Source: Pseudomarimonas arenosa
GTDB lineage: Bacteria > Pseudomonadota > Gammaproteobacteria > Xanthomonadales > Xanthomonadaceae
DNA: 56,846 nucleotides
NCBI RefSeq assembly: GCF_014841215.1
Contig: NZ_JACYTR010000028.1
Span: 1-56,846, forward strand
Direction of reading: 5' to 3'
Position 1 is the first letter of the stretch. The number at the start of each line of letters is the position of its first letter. The notes below the pieces were generated by a model. That model made no database searches, was not told where the DNA came from, and was given only the letters and a program-made list of their open reading frames with translations. The position numbers were made by a program, and so were the translations under genes. Shown here in pieces: positions 8,747-17,239 of this stretch.

Positions 8747-9550
8747 ATGTCTGCCAGTCAGTTCAATGTTGTTAACGCCGAGATCCATCAACTGCAGCAT
8801 CAGCTGGAGCGCCATGCGGTGTTCAGCGCCTTGCGCGATCTCGACAGTCTGCGCGGCTTCATGCAGATCCACGTCTTTGCGGTGTGGGACTTCATGACCT
8901 TGACCAAGCGTCTACAGCGCGACTTTACCTGCACCGAGTTGCCCTGGATGCCGCCGGCCGACAGCGAAGCTGCGCGCATGATCAACGAGATCGTGCTGGG
9001 CGAGGAAAGCGATGTCGGACCGAACGGTCGCGCCGCCAGCCACCTCGACATCTATCTCACAGGCATGCGCGAAGCCGGCGCCTGCACGCACCATTTCGAT
9101 CACTTTCTGGACTGCGTACGGGCCGGCTCCAGCCCACAACGTGCGTTGCGCGAGGCGGCCGTTCCAGCCTTCATCGGCGACTTCGTCTGCAGCACGCTTG
9201 ACACCGCCTTCCACGGCAGCACGGTGGAGGTACTGGCCAGCTTCCTGTACGGCCGGGAAAACGTCATACCACGCATGTTCCAAGCACTGCTGGAGCAGTG
9301 GCAGATTCCCGAGTCCACGGTGCCCAGCTTCAGCTACTACCTGCGCCGCCATATTGAACTTGATGCCGACACCCACGGCCCGCTGGCCGAGCGCATCATG
9401 GACAGCCTGGTGGCCCATTCAACACGGCGTTTGGCCGAAGCCCGTAGCGCGGCGCGTGCCGCCATTCTGGCCCGAATCCAGCTTTGGGATGGTACCTGGG
9501 CCAGACTCGATCGACGGCAGCAGACCAGGGTAGAACCCGCCTATGCCTGA
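8747..9550 (+). CDS. DUF3050 family protein, heme-oxygenase-like fold
   Basis: The 267-aa protein matches the uncharacterised DUF3050 family: MQIHVFAVWDFMTLTKRLQ (H42, D48), a middle segment with THHFDHFLDCV, and RRHIELDADTHGPLA (H202, E204, D208, H210). The spaced His/Glu/Asp residues on predicted helices resemble metal ligands of heme-oxygenase-like di-iron enzymes; that is inference from the fold class, not shown here. GCGAGG lies 6 bases before the chosen ATG. It is probably co-transcribed with the hemerythrin-like gene, and converges on luxI, whose stop is 121 bases away. Confidence 0.72.
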   Translation: MSASQFNVVNAEIHQLQHQLERHAVFSALRDLDSLRGFMQIHVFAVWDFMTLTKRLQRDFTCTELPWMPPADSEAARMINEIVLGEESDVGPNGRAASHLDIYLTGMREAGACTHHFDHFLDCVRAGSSPQRALREAAVPAFIGDFVCSTLDTAFHGSTVEVLASFLYGRENVIPRMFQALLEQWQIPESTVPSFSYYLRRHIELDADTHGPLAERIMDSLVAHSTRRLAEARSAARAAILARIQLWDGTWARLDRRQQTRVEPAYA

Positions 9551-9671
9551 GACGATGCCGATGCGAGCAAGGCGGAGGGGAGCCGCCTTGTGCTGTGCCC
9601 CGGACGCTCTCACTGCCGAGTACAGCAGGTCGAGGGGGCGTCCGGGGCCCGCAGTCTGGCCGCGACCAGGT

Positions 9672-10289
9672 CTACGCGGCCCGGCGCGGCAGCCAAGCCG
9701 AGGGCTCGGCTGCCACAGCATCCAGCGCCTGCCGATCGATCGGCAGATGAAACGCCAGGCTAAGGACATCGCCGATGCGCCGGGGCCGACCGAGCACATC
9801 GAAACGCAATCCAAGCCCGCGCAGCAAGCGGGCAAAGCCCGCGCTGGTAACACCGATCAAGGCCTCCACGCCCTCAGCGGCGGCGTAGCCAAACAGACTG
9901 CGCAGCATCTCGATTGGCACTTGGCCAAATCCAAAGCCGGGCGAGTTGCCTGTTGTGCTATCGACGGCAAAACGACTCACTTCCCACAGCCGCTCGCCCG
10001 CCGGTATCGGCGCACCGTCCAACAAGGACGGGAACACGTCACGCAGCATGTTCGGCCCTTGGCTCGGCAGCAGTCGGCAACAGCCGTGGACGCTGCGTCG
10101 GGACAGGTCGTGGGCCACCACCCACAACGGACGCAATTCATCGAAGTGATCGCGCTCACGGCCCGCCCTGACCTGAACCTCCCAGCCCAGACGCTGACGA
10201 AACACGCGACAACGCAGTTGGTAGACCCCATCAAGCAGACCAGCACGAAGCAGTGGGGAATCTGCGCGTGCGACGGTGACCTCGATCAT
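9672..10289 (-). CDS. luxI: Acyl-homoserine-lactone synthase (LuxI family)
   Basis: This 205-aa protein contains the invariant LuxI residues: R26/R28 and F30 in LRCRVF, W36, D47 and D50 in RDHFDE, R72 in CRLLP, F86, and E103 and R106 in WEVSRFAV. LuxI enzymes join S-adenosylmethionine with an acyl carrier to make a diffusible N-acyl-homoserine lactone. The acyl chain cannot be read from sequence. GAGGG precedes the ATG by about 8 bases. Directly upstream lie a CTG-N10-CAG palindrome and a -10-like TTATCT, consistent with activation by the neighbouring LuxR. A repeat element lies between the two genes. Confidence 0.93.
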   Translation of the reverse strand: MIEVTVARADSPLLRAGLLDGVYQLRCRVFRQRLGWEVQVRAGRERDHFDELRPLWVVAHDLSRRSVHGCCRLLPSQGPNMLRDVFPSLLDGAPIPAGERLWEVSRFAVDSTTGNSPGFGFGQVPIEMLRSLFGYAAAEGVEALIGVTSAGFARLLRGLGLRFDVLGRPRRIGDVLSLAFHLPIDRQALDAVAAEPSAWLPRRAA

Positions 10290-10316
10290 GGTGAGCCCTC
10301 ATCGTTGGGGAACACC

Positions 10317-10361
10317 AGATAAGCGGGTGATTGAGGTCGACGCAGCTGTCAGGGTTTACAG
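10317..10361 (-). promoter_or_regulatory. Candidate lux box and promoter of luxI
   Basis: CTGTCAGGGTTTACAG (10346-10361) fits the CTG-N10-CAG (CT-N12-AG) operator rule of LuxR-type regulators. A -10-like TTATCT sits at 10317-10322 on the minus strand, so the box centre falls about 43 bases upstream of the expected transcript start. That is the usual position for LuxR-type activation. The call is by pattern only. Confidence 0.55.
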
Positions 10362-10423
10362 GGTCGACGGGTTGGCAGTTTCGTTGCCTCGGCATTGCGG
10401 ATTCAGGCAAACCAGCGCACCGT

Positions 10424-10505
10424 AACAGGCTGCTCAGACCTCCATCCTGGACGTTTTCAGCGCAACCGTTCCACAGATGCTGGAATGGGTCTCAGCAGCC
10501 TGCTA
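10424..10505. repeat. Short MITE-like element between luxR and luxI
   Basis: The ends are inverted: ACAGGCTGCTCAGACC at the left and GGTCTCAGCAGCCTGCT at the right. The interior CCATCCTGGACGTTTTCAGC also occurs, inverted, in the longer elements at 19726-19906 and 56513-56678. It is a shortened member of that family, inserted in the luxR-luxI gap. Confidence 0.65.
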
Positions 10506-10535
10506 AGCGGCCCGCCCGTTGTCCAGGGTTCGCCT

Positions 10536-11267
10536 CTATAGAGGGCCTATCAATCCCATTGAGATCGCTTTCGCCACTGCCGCTTGCCGATTGCAAACGC
10601 CCAGCTTGCGCGAAGCATTCTGCAGGTGAAACACCACTGTCCTTTCGCTCAGCGCCAGCAAACGACCAATCTCCCAACTGGTTTTGCCGATACCTGCCCA
10701 GCTCAAGCACTCTCGCTCGCGTCGCGACAGCGAAATCGGATGCAGCGCACGTTTGGGTTGGATCAGGATGCGAGCCGACTCGTGCAGGTAGTGCGCCAGC
10801 AAATAGAGATCAGCGGCGATCCATTCGAACTGATCAGACCCACGTTGGCCCACGGTGAAGGAGACTACCCCCCAGCCGATTCCCGGCCCGTGTAGCGGCA
10901 CGCTCATCCCATCGGCCAGACCAAACTCACCGGCCTCGTCAAACAATCGTCCGGCATGCGCCGTGCCGCTCTTGCTCGATACCAGCAGACGCGCTTCACG
11001 CCAGGTGATCGGCGTCGCATGCAGACGACAGTGCGCCACGGTGGGATCGCAGCTGAGATAGTCGCGCGCAAGATAGTGCTGCACCCAGGCCTCCGGATAG
11101 TCGCCCAGAACCTGTCGTTGCGTGCCATGCTGTGCATCGAGCCGGTCGGCAGCATACACCCAGTGCTCAACACCCAGGTCCGCCAGCAGCCGACTGGCGA
11201 CCTGACCCAGCTCGGCAGCGTTGCGACAGCCCAGCAGCGCCTGCAACGAAGCAAGATCGACCCCCAT
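10536..11267 (-). CDS. luxR: LuxR-family quorum-sensing transcription regulator
   Basis: From the ATG preceded by GGTGGAG the protein is 243 aa, the normal LuxR length. An earlier TTG would add 18 residues but has no ribosome site. Autoinducer-domain residues are present: W61, Y65, D74-P75 and W89 (YPEAWVQHY, DP, ITW). The C-terminal LuxR helix-turn-helix runs about 177-240 (LSRRERECLSWAGIGKTSWE through KLGVCNRQAAVAKA). It lies upstream of luxI on the same strand and probably responds to the luxI product. Confidence 0.9.
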   Translation of the reverse strand: MGVDLASLQALLGCRNAAELGQVASRLLADLGVEHWVYAADRLDAQHGTQRQVLGDYPEAWVQHYLARDYLSCDPTVAHCRLHATPITWREARLLVSSKSGTAHAGRLFDEAGEFGLADGMSVPLHGPGIGWGVVSFTVGQRGSDQFEWIAADLYLLAHYLHESARILIQPKRALHPISLSRRERECLSWAGIGKTSWEIGRLLALSERTVVFHLQNASRKLGVCNRQAAVAKAISMGLIGPL

Positions 11268-11784
11268 CTGCGCGAGCTCCACCAGACCCGCATTCAGTCT
11301 GAATCCGCGACGGACAGGCAAAGTGTGACCGAATCCGCGATTTGACGAGCGCTGCGTTTCGTTCGACAGGAACGGAGGTCAAACAATATGTGCAATGCAA
11401 TAAGCGCTGCTGGTGGCGGATCGATTTCAGGCTGAAGTCGTGACCAGGTCGCGGCGAGCGCTGGCGAGCCTGTCGAAGCCAGCCAAACGAAGCCGGGTGC
11501 TCGGATTTCGTTCGAAGCTGCCTTGGCCAACGCGACTGACTCCACATCCGCCGGCTTCGAATTGCCCTTGTTTCGCCCTGTCGATGCTCGCTTCGACGAG
11601 CTCAGCGAGCGGTGTGTGGGGAGTGGACCAACAGGTTATTCAGCGTGGCGATCTCTCGAAGAGCAAAGCGTTGCCACTCAGCCACGGCGCCGCTAACGCT
11701 GGCTGAACCTGTCGAAGCAAGCTAAACGAAACCAAGCGTTCGAGGGCCTTGGCCGAAGCGGCTGCCCTACCTGGCAGCCATGTC
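11268..11784. other. Intergenic region with short direct repeats
   Basis: No gene is supported here. A direct repeat near CCTGTCGAAGC...AAACGAA occurs twice (about 11470-11495 and 11708-11733), and ATTCAGTCTGAAT is a short palindrome just upstream of the luxR start. Confidence 0.45.
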
Positions 11785-14061
11785 TCAATCCACCGTGGCC
11801 GGTAACAATCGATCGGCATCGGCGAAACAGTCCAGCTTGAGCTGCTCGTTCTCGACGCCGACATTGACCCGACCACCCGAGGCGAGCAGACCGAACAGCA
11901 GTTCGTCGGCCAGCGGGCGCTTGATCTTGTCCTGGATGACGCGCGCCATCGGTCGGGCGCCCATTTGCGGATCGAAGCCATGCTCGGCCAGCCACCGCCG
12001 TGCATCGGGCGACACGTTGAGCACCACATGCTTCTCGTGCAGTTGGGTTTCCAGCTCAATGATGAACTTGTCAACCACGCGCAGAATATGGTCGAAGTCC
12101 AGCGAACGGAACTGAATCACCGCGTCCAGTCGATTGCGGAACTCAGGTGTGAAGCTGCGACGAATCACTTCCATCGCGTCGGTGCTGTGATCCTGATGGG
12201 TAAAACCAATCGAACGTCGCGCCGCCTGCACGGCACCGGCATTGGTGGTCATCACCAGCACCACGTTGCGGAAGTTGGCCTCGCGCCCATTGGTATCGGT
12301 GAGCGCGCCACGATCCATCACCTGCAGCAGGATGTTGAACACATCCGGATGGGCCTTTTCGATTTCATCGAGCAACAGCACGCAGTGCGGTGTCTTGACC
12401 ACCTTTTCGGTGAGCAGGCCGCCCTGATCGAAGCCCACATAACCTGGAGGTGCACCGATCAGACGACTGACCGAATGCGGCTCCATATATTCCGACATAT
12501 CGAAGCGGACCAGCTCGATACCCAGCTGCATGGCCAGCTGGCGGGTAACCTCAGTCTTGCCGACGCCGGTCGGACCGGCGAACAGGAAGCTTCCGATCGG
12601 CTTGTTCGGATCGCCCAGACCCGAGCGCGCCATCTTGATTGCCGAGGCCAGCGAATCGATCGCTTCGTCCTGGCCGAACACCACCATTTTCAGGTTGCGA
12701 TCCAGGCTCCGCAGCACATCACGGTCGGAGGCCGACACCTGCTTCGGCGGGATACGCGCCATGCGCGCCACGATGTATTCGATTTCCGACACATCAACGA
12801 TGGCCTTGCGCTTGTCTTCAGGCAGCAGGCGCTGACGCGCGCCGGCCTCGTCGATCACGTCGATGGCCTTGTCCGGCAGCAATCGGTCACCGATGTGCTT
12901 GACCGATAGATCCACCGCCGCCTGCAGGGCTTCGGGGTGATACTGCACCTGATGATGCTCTTCGAACTTGACTTTAAGGCCGTTGAGAATTTCAACCGCC
13001 TCGGCAATCGACGGTTCGACCACATCGATCTTCTGAAAGCGGCGGGCCAGGGCGCGGTCTTTCTCGAATACGCCACGGTACTCCTGGAAGGTGGTCGAAC
13101 CGATACAGCGCAGCTCGCCCGAGGCCAACACCGGCTTGATCAGATTGGACGCGTCCATGGTGCCGCCGGAGGCCGAGCCTGCCCCAATGATGGTGTGGAT
13201 CTCGTCGATGAACAGAATGGCGCCCGGCAACTTCTTCAGCTGCGCGATCACGGCTTTCAACCGCTTCTCGAAGTCGCCACGGTACTTGGTGCCAGCGACC
13301 AGGGCACCGAGATCGAGGGCGAAGATGGTGGCATCCTTGAGCACCTCGGGAACATCCTCGTCAACGATGCGCTTGGCCAGGCCTTCTGCAAGGGCCGTCT
13401 TGCCTACACCGGCCTCGCCCACGAACAAGGGATTGTTCTTACGCCGACGGCACAACACCTGGATGGTGCGTTCGACTTCCTCTTCTCGCCCGATCAAGGG
13501 GTCAATCTTGCCATCGGCGGCCTGCTGATTGAGGTTGGTGGCGAACTCAGCCAGCGGGTTGGTCTTGTTCTCATCACCCTCGCCTTCACGCTGCGCCTCG
13601 GCGTTCGGCGGCACCGAGGGTTCGGCGCTGAGCTTGGCCACACCATGGGAGATGTAATTGACCACATCCAGTCGGCTGATTTCCTGCTGGTTGAGAAAGT
13701 AGACGGCATGCGAATCCTTCTCGCCGAACACCGCCACCAGCACATTGGCGCCGGTGACTTCCTTCTTGCCTGAGCTTTGCACGTGGTAGACCGCGCGCTG
13801 AAGCACGCGCTGGAAGCCCAAGGTGGGTTGGGTATCGCGACTGTCATCGGCCGGCAGCACCGGCACGGTTTCAGCGATGATGCCGCGCAGGTCGCTGCTG
13901 AGACGACCGAGGTCGGCGTTGCAGGCGCGCAGCACCGCCAGCGCGCTCGGATTGTCGAGCAGCGCCAACAACAGGTGCTCCACGGTCATGAACTCATGAC
14001 GCGCTTCGCGGGCCTGCTTGTAGCACTGGCCGATGCTGTATTCGAGATCTTTGCTGAACAT
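11785..14061 (-). CDS. clpA: ATP-dependent Clp protease ATP-binding subunit ClpA
   Basis: ClpA (758 aa, the same length as in E. coli) is the AAA+ unfoldase that feeds substrates into ClpP. In order: an N-terminal Clp repeat domain (about 1-145), the first ATPase module with GEAGVGKT and FIDEIH, and the second module with GPTGVGKT and LLLDEIEKAH. Next comes RRSIGFTHQD, which carries the ClpP-docking IGF loop, then the C-terminal D2-small domain. AGGAGAAGG precedes the ATG. clpS lies 59 bases upstream on the same strand. clpP is not in the window. Confidence 0.97.
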   Translation of the reverse strand: MFSKDLEYSIGQCYKQAREARHEFMTVEHLLLALLDNPSALAVLRACNADLGRLSSDLRGIIAETVPVLPADDSRDTQPTLGFQRVLQRAVYHVQSSGKKEVTGANVLVAVFGEKDSHAVYFLNQQEISRLDVVNYISHGVAKLSAEPSVPPNAEAQREGEGDENKTNPLAEFATNLNQQAADGKIDPLIGREEEVERTIQVLCRRRKNNPLFVGEAGVGKTALAEGLAKRIVDEDVPEVLKDATIFALDLGALVAGTKYRGDFEKRLKAVIAQLKKLPGAILFIDEIHTIIGAGSASGGTMDASNLIKPVLASGELRCIGSTTFQEYRGVFEKDRALARRFQKIDVVEPSIAEAVEILNGLKVKFEEHHQVQYHPEALQAAVDLSVKHIGDRLLPDKAIDVIDEAGARQRLLPEDKRKAIVDVSEIEYIVARMARIPPKQVSASDRDVLRSLDRNLKMVVFGQDEAIDSLASAIKMARSGLGDPNKPIGSFLFAGPTGVGKTEVTRQLAMQLGIELVRFDMSEYMEPHSVSRLIGAPPGYVGFDQGGLLTEKVVKTPHCVLLLDEIEKAHPDVFNILLQVMDRGALTDTNGREANFRNVVLVMTTNAGAVQAARRSIGFTHQDHSTDAMEVIRRSFTPEFRNRLDAVIQFRSLDFDHILRVVDKFIIELETQLHEKHVVLNVSPDARRWLAEHGFDPQMGARPMARVIQDKIKRPLADELLFGLLASGGRVNVGVENEQLKLDCFADADRLLPATVD

Positions 14062-14120
14062 GGTGTCTGCCTTCTCCTCTGGCGAGTGTACCGCCTGTCC
14101 TTGATCTCAGATGGGGGCGA

Positions 14121-14453
14121 TTAGGCCGGTTCCATAGTGCACATCAAGGGGTGTTCGTGGCGTCGCGAAAACTCATTCACCTGCGCCACCTTCGTTTCTG
14201 CGACTTCTCGCGTGAAGACGCCGCAAACGCCGCGTCCTCGGGTATGTACGTGCAGCATGACCTGGGTCGCCTTTTCGCGGTTCATGGTGAAGAAGATTTG
14301 CAGAACCTCTACCACGAAATCCATGGGCGTGTAGTCATCATTCAGCAAAAGTACGCGAAACAGGGGCGGTCGCTGTACTTCCGGCTTAGCCGTCTCAACC
14401 GCCAAACCGTGATCGTGTTCATGTTCGTGCTGGGGGGAATTCGGGTCACTCAT
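14121..14453 (-). CDS. clpS: ATP-dependent Clp protease adaptor ClpS
   Basis: At 110 aa from the ATG used here, this matches the ClpS family, which binds ClpA and delivers N-degron substrates. The core [21 protein letters not shown] and the later [22 protein letters not shown] are conserved; the N-terminal tail is His/Glu-rich. The longer upstream frame is not supported. It precedes clpA as in most gammaproteobacteria, probably forming an operon. Confidence 0.96.
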   Translation of the reverse strand: MSDPNSPQHEHEHDHGLAVETAKPEVQRPPLFRVLLLNDDYTPMDFVVEVLQIFFTMNREKATQVMLHVHTRGRGVCGVFTREVAETKVAQVNEFSRRHEHPLMCTMEPA

Positions 14454-14647
14454 GGCTGCATGATACCGCCCCGAACCGCTCTTCCGTGTGGTTTTCGGCG
14501 CAACTGCGTGCCGATGTGCGGCGGGTCCGCGCTGATCACCGAGCCCGGATCGCCGACGGAATTCCAGCCATCGGCGTGCTCGCGATACCATTCAGGGTCT
14601 GCTCGGCCTCACCGGGCGAATTTCCCCAACCATCCAGCTGAGGGCCC

Positions 14648-15118
14648 ATGAGCGAAGCGGAGTCGACTGATCGCACTGTGTTTCAACCCGATGTCACCGT
14701 TGCCTGCGTGATTGAACGCAATGGGCGCTACCTGGTAGTGGAGGAGCGGGTGCGCGGTGAAACCGTGGTCAATCAGCCGGCCGGCCATCTGGAGCCGGAT
14801 GAATCCCTGATCGAGGCGGCGCGCCGCGAGACCCTGGAAGAAACGCGCTGGGAAGTGGAGATCCAGGGCTTGATCGGGGTCTATCAATGGCGTGCGCCGG
14901 ACGGCACCCACTTCGTTCGTTTTGCCTTTTCCGCCAAAGCCTTACACGAGCATCAGGAGCGCAATCTTGACAATGGCATCCTGCGGCCACTGTGGCTGAG
15001 CCTGGACGAGCTGCGCTCGGGCGCGCATCGGCTGCGCAGCCCACTGGTGACGCGCGTCATCGAGGACGCTGAGGCACGCAGGCCGACGCCACTTGAGTGT
15101 CTAGTGCATTTGTCATGA
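14648..15118 (+). CDS. nudJ: Nudix hydrolase (NudJ-type phosphatase)
   Basis: The 156-aa protein has the Nudix box [20 protein letters not shown] (residues 40-59), which binds Mg and cleaves nucleoside diphosphate-linked compounds. The context, a 5' neighbour overlapping mnmA, matches NudJ, which in E. coli acts on HMP-pyrophosphate and nucleoside triphosphates. The substrate here is inferred. GAGGGCCC lies just before the ATG. The TGA stop overlaps the mnmA ATG (ATGA). Confidence 0.85.
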   Translation: MSEAESTDRTVFQPDVTVACVIERNGRYLVVEERVRGETVVNQPAGHLEPDESLIEAARRETLEETRWEVEIQGLIGVYQWRAPDGTHFVRFAFSAKALHEHQERNLDNGILRPLWLSLDELRSGAHRLRSPLVTRVIEDAEARRPTPLECLVHLS

Positions 15119-16242
15119 GCGCTGAGGTGGGCCAAGGTCTGGTAATGGTTGGCGTGTCCGGCGGCGTCGATTCGGCCGTCGCTGCCCTGCTGCTGCATCG
15201 GCAGGGCCTACGTATCGCCGGTCTGTTCATGAAGAATTGGGAAGAGGCCGACGATGGCGGCTGCCGCGCTGAAGACGATCGCAAGGATGCGCTCAAAGTC
15301 TGCGCAGCCTTGAACATTCCGTTTCACCATGCCAACTTCGCCAGGGAATATTGGGCCGGCGTGTTCGAGCATTTTCTGGCCGAATACGCGGCTGGACGCA
15401 CGCCGAACCCGGACATTCTCTGCAACCGTGAAATCAAGTTTCGCAGCTTTCTTGATCATGCCAAGGCCCTGGGTGCCGACAAGATAGCCACCGGTCACTA
15501 TGCCCGGGTCGCTGAACGCGATGGTCTGTGGCGTCTTCTGCGTGGCCGCGATGAGCGCAAGGACCAAAGCTATTTCCTGCATGCACTGGGCCAGGAAGCC
15601 CTGGCATCGACCCTGTTCCCGGTCGGCGAGCTGGAGAAGAGCGAGGTGCGTGCGGTCGCCGAGCGCGCTGGCCTCGGTGTGCACGACAAGAAGGACAGCA
15701 CCGGCATCTGCTTTATCGGTGAGCGTGATTTTCGCGAGTTTCTGGCCGGCTACCTGCCGGTCAAGCCGGGACCGATCGTCGACACCCGAGGCCGAGGGCT
15801 GGCCGAGCACAGCGGTGTGTTCTTCTACACCCTGGGCCAGCGCGAAGGGCTCAATATCGGCGGTATCCGCGGCAGCGATGGCACGCCCTGGTACGTGGTT
15901 GACAAGGATGTGGCCAGCAATACCCTTATCGTCGATCAGGGCCACGACAGCCCGTTCCTGCATTCCACTGAACTGAATGCTTCAGCGGCCACCTGGACCA
16001 GCGGAGTCGCCCTGAACAGCGAACTTCGATGCACCGCCAAGACCCGCTACCGACAGACTGACGTTCACTGTATCGTGCGCCCGCTCAATGAAGACGGAGC
16101 GCTCCAGGTGCAGTTCGATCAGCCCCAGCGCGCGGTAACGCCAGGGCAATCAGTGGTGTTCTACCTTGATGATGAGTGTCTGGGCGGCGCTGTCATTGAT
16201 TCCACCAACGCCCCCATAGCCCAATGGAGACACGCGGCATGA
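15115..16242 (+). CDS. mnmA: tRNA-specific 2-thiouridylase MnmA
   Basis: MnmA (375 aa) inserts sulfur at U34 of Lys, Glu and Gln tRNAs. The N-terminal PP-loop [16 protein letters not shown], the CNREIKF with its catalytic Cys, the TGHYAR motif and the second Cys in GICFIGER are all present. The start chosen overlaps the Nudix stop (ATGA), and the stop overlaps the hflD ATG (ATGA), so the three genes are almost certainly one translationally coupled operon. Confidence 0.97.
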   Translation: MSAEVGQGLVMVGVSGGVDSAVAALLLHRQGLRIAGLFMKNWEEADDGGCRAEDDRKDALKVCAALNIPFHHANFAREYWAGVFEHFLAEYAAGRTPNPDILCNREIKFRSFLDHAKALGADKIATGHYARVAERDGLWRLLRGRDERKDQSYFLHALGQEALASTLFPVGELEKSEVRAVAERAGLGVHDKKDSTGICFIGERDFREFLAGYLPVKPGPIVDTRGRGLAEHSGVFFYTLGQREGLNIGGIRGSDGTPWYVVDKDVASNTLIVDQGHDSPFLHSTELNASAATWTSGVALNSELRCTAKTRYRQTDVHCIVRPLNEDGALQVQFDQPQRAVTPGQSVVFYLDDECLGGAVIDSTNAPIAQWRHAA

Positions 16243-16853
16243 AGGAACGTGCCCTGGCCTTGGCAGGATTGCTGCAATCCGCCGAAGCCGTCACCCGCCT
16301 TGCCACCGGCGAGCCGGTGCGAAACGACATCGTCGAGAACTGCGTAAGTTCGATCTTTCGTCTTGATGCCCCGAGCACCGAAGCCATTTTCGGCAAGGCC
16401 GAGAATCTCCGCCGCGGAATGGAGCTTCTAGCAGCTCAAGCTGCGGGTAATGTCTCCACTCAGGCGGTACACCTGCGCATCGCACTTACCGTGTTGCAGG
16501 TTGAACGACGACTGATCGCCCGACCGGATCTGCTGCAGAGACTGCAGCAGGGCATCATCGATGCCGAGCCCGCCGGCAACCAGTTCGGACTGACCTCGGA
16601 AGAGCTGCACGCCCGGCTTGGCGAGCTGTACGCACAAACCATCAGCACACTGACGCCCCGCGTGCTGGTTCAGGGTGACCCCGGACTGCTGTCACAGAGT
16701 CGCGTGGTGATGAGCATCCGCACCCTGCTACTGGCTGCCGTTCGCAGCGCGGTGTTATGGCGCCAGCTGGGTGGTAGCTACTGGGATTTCTTCTTGCGCC
16801 GCGGAAAGATCGCCCACGCCGCACGAACCTGGTTGCGCGAGATCGATCACTAG
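16239..16853 (+). CDS. hflD: High-frequency lysogenization protein HflD homolog
   Basis: The 204-aa alpha-helical protein matches Hfl[40 protein letters not shown] and [17 protein letters not shown]. HflD is a membrane-associated protein of incompletely known role that binds phage lambda CII in E. coli. It follows mnmA with an ATGA overlap, the usual context. An upstream ATG would add 5 residues. Confidence 0.93.
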   Translation: MKERALALAGLLQSAEAVTRLATGEPVRNDIVENCVSSIFRLDAPSTEAIFGKAENLRRGMELLAAQAAGNVSTQAVHLRIALTVLQVERRLIARPDLLQRLQQGIIDAEPAGNQFGLTSEELHARLGELYAQTISTLTPRVLVQGDPGLLSQSRVVMSIRTLLLAAVRSAVLWRQLGGSYWDFFLRRGKIAHAARTWLREIDH

Positions 16854-16855
16854 GG

Positions 16856-17238
16856 AAGGTCTGAACAAGTCCGTCCTGGACTTTTCAGACGCGCCGAGTT
16901 CGGCACAGGTCCGAACTCGTTTCGGCCGCTCCGCGGCTAGTCCTGTCGCAGAAATACGTTTCGTAAGGCGCGCGATCTTTTGCAAGATTGAGTCGGCGGT
17001 GGCGATCCACTGGAAAGGGGTTGCGTCAGCGTTGTATCGGGTTACGAAGAGCTCAATCTCACCATCCGCGCGCAATCGGCCCATCAGCGTTTCCCGCAAC
17101 CAAGCCCGGAAAAGTATACGTCATTTATGAATTGTATTTATGCGACATGACACTAGGTCGAGCTTCGCTCGAATACGCTGATCAACAACGTACGTTGTTG
17201 ATCGCGGCGGTGCATCCGTGCACCGCGATCAAGGCGCC
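16856..17238. repeat. Dispersed palindromic repeat, interrupted by an IS630-type remnant
   Basis: The block opens with a hairpin (GTCTGAACAAGTCC, then GGACTTTTCAGAC), then GCGCCGAGTTCGGCACAGGT. After the inserted element it resumes with GTCGAGCTTCGCTCGAATACG, a perfect 24-bp palindrome at 17180-17203, and a GCGGTGCA/TGCACCGC hairpin. The same blocks occur uninterrupted at about 20027-20190. The first hairpin may end the hflD transcript. Confidence 0.7.
16940..17153 (-). mobile_element. Internally deleted IS630-family element (MITE-sized, 214 bp)
   Basis: Ends are inverted: GTCCTGTCGCAGAAATACG at the left and, read inward from the right, GTGTCATGTCGCATAAATAC. TA flanks both sides, and the uninterrupted repeat at about 20116 has a single TA at the matching place, so TA was duplicated on insertion. 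Minus-strand translation gives FVTRYNADATPFQWIATADS followed by ILQKIARLTKRISAT, the C-terminal tail of an IS630-type transposase. The catalytic domain is absent, so the copy cannot move itself. Confidence 0.75.
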
Positions 17239-17239
17239 A

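Noticed and set aside
11965-12909. 314-codon frame opposite clpA
   Set aside because: Antisense shadow of a strongly conserved gene.
16755-17099. 114-codon frame read as a stand-alone gene
   Set aside because: It is the IS630-type transposase tail fused by chance to flanking repeat sequence.
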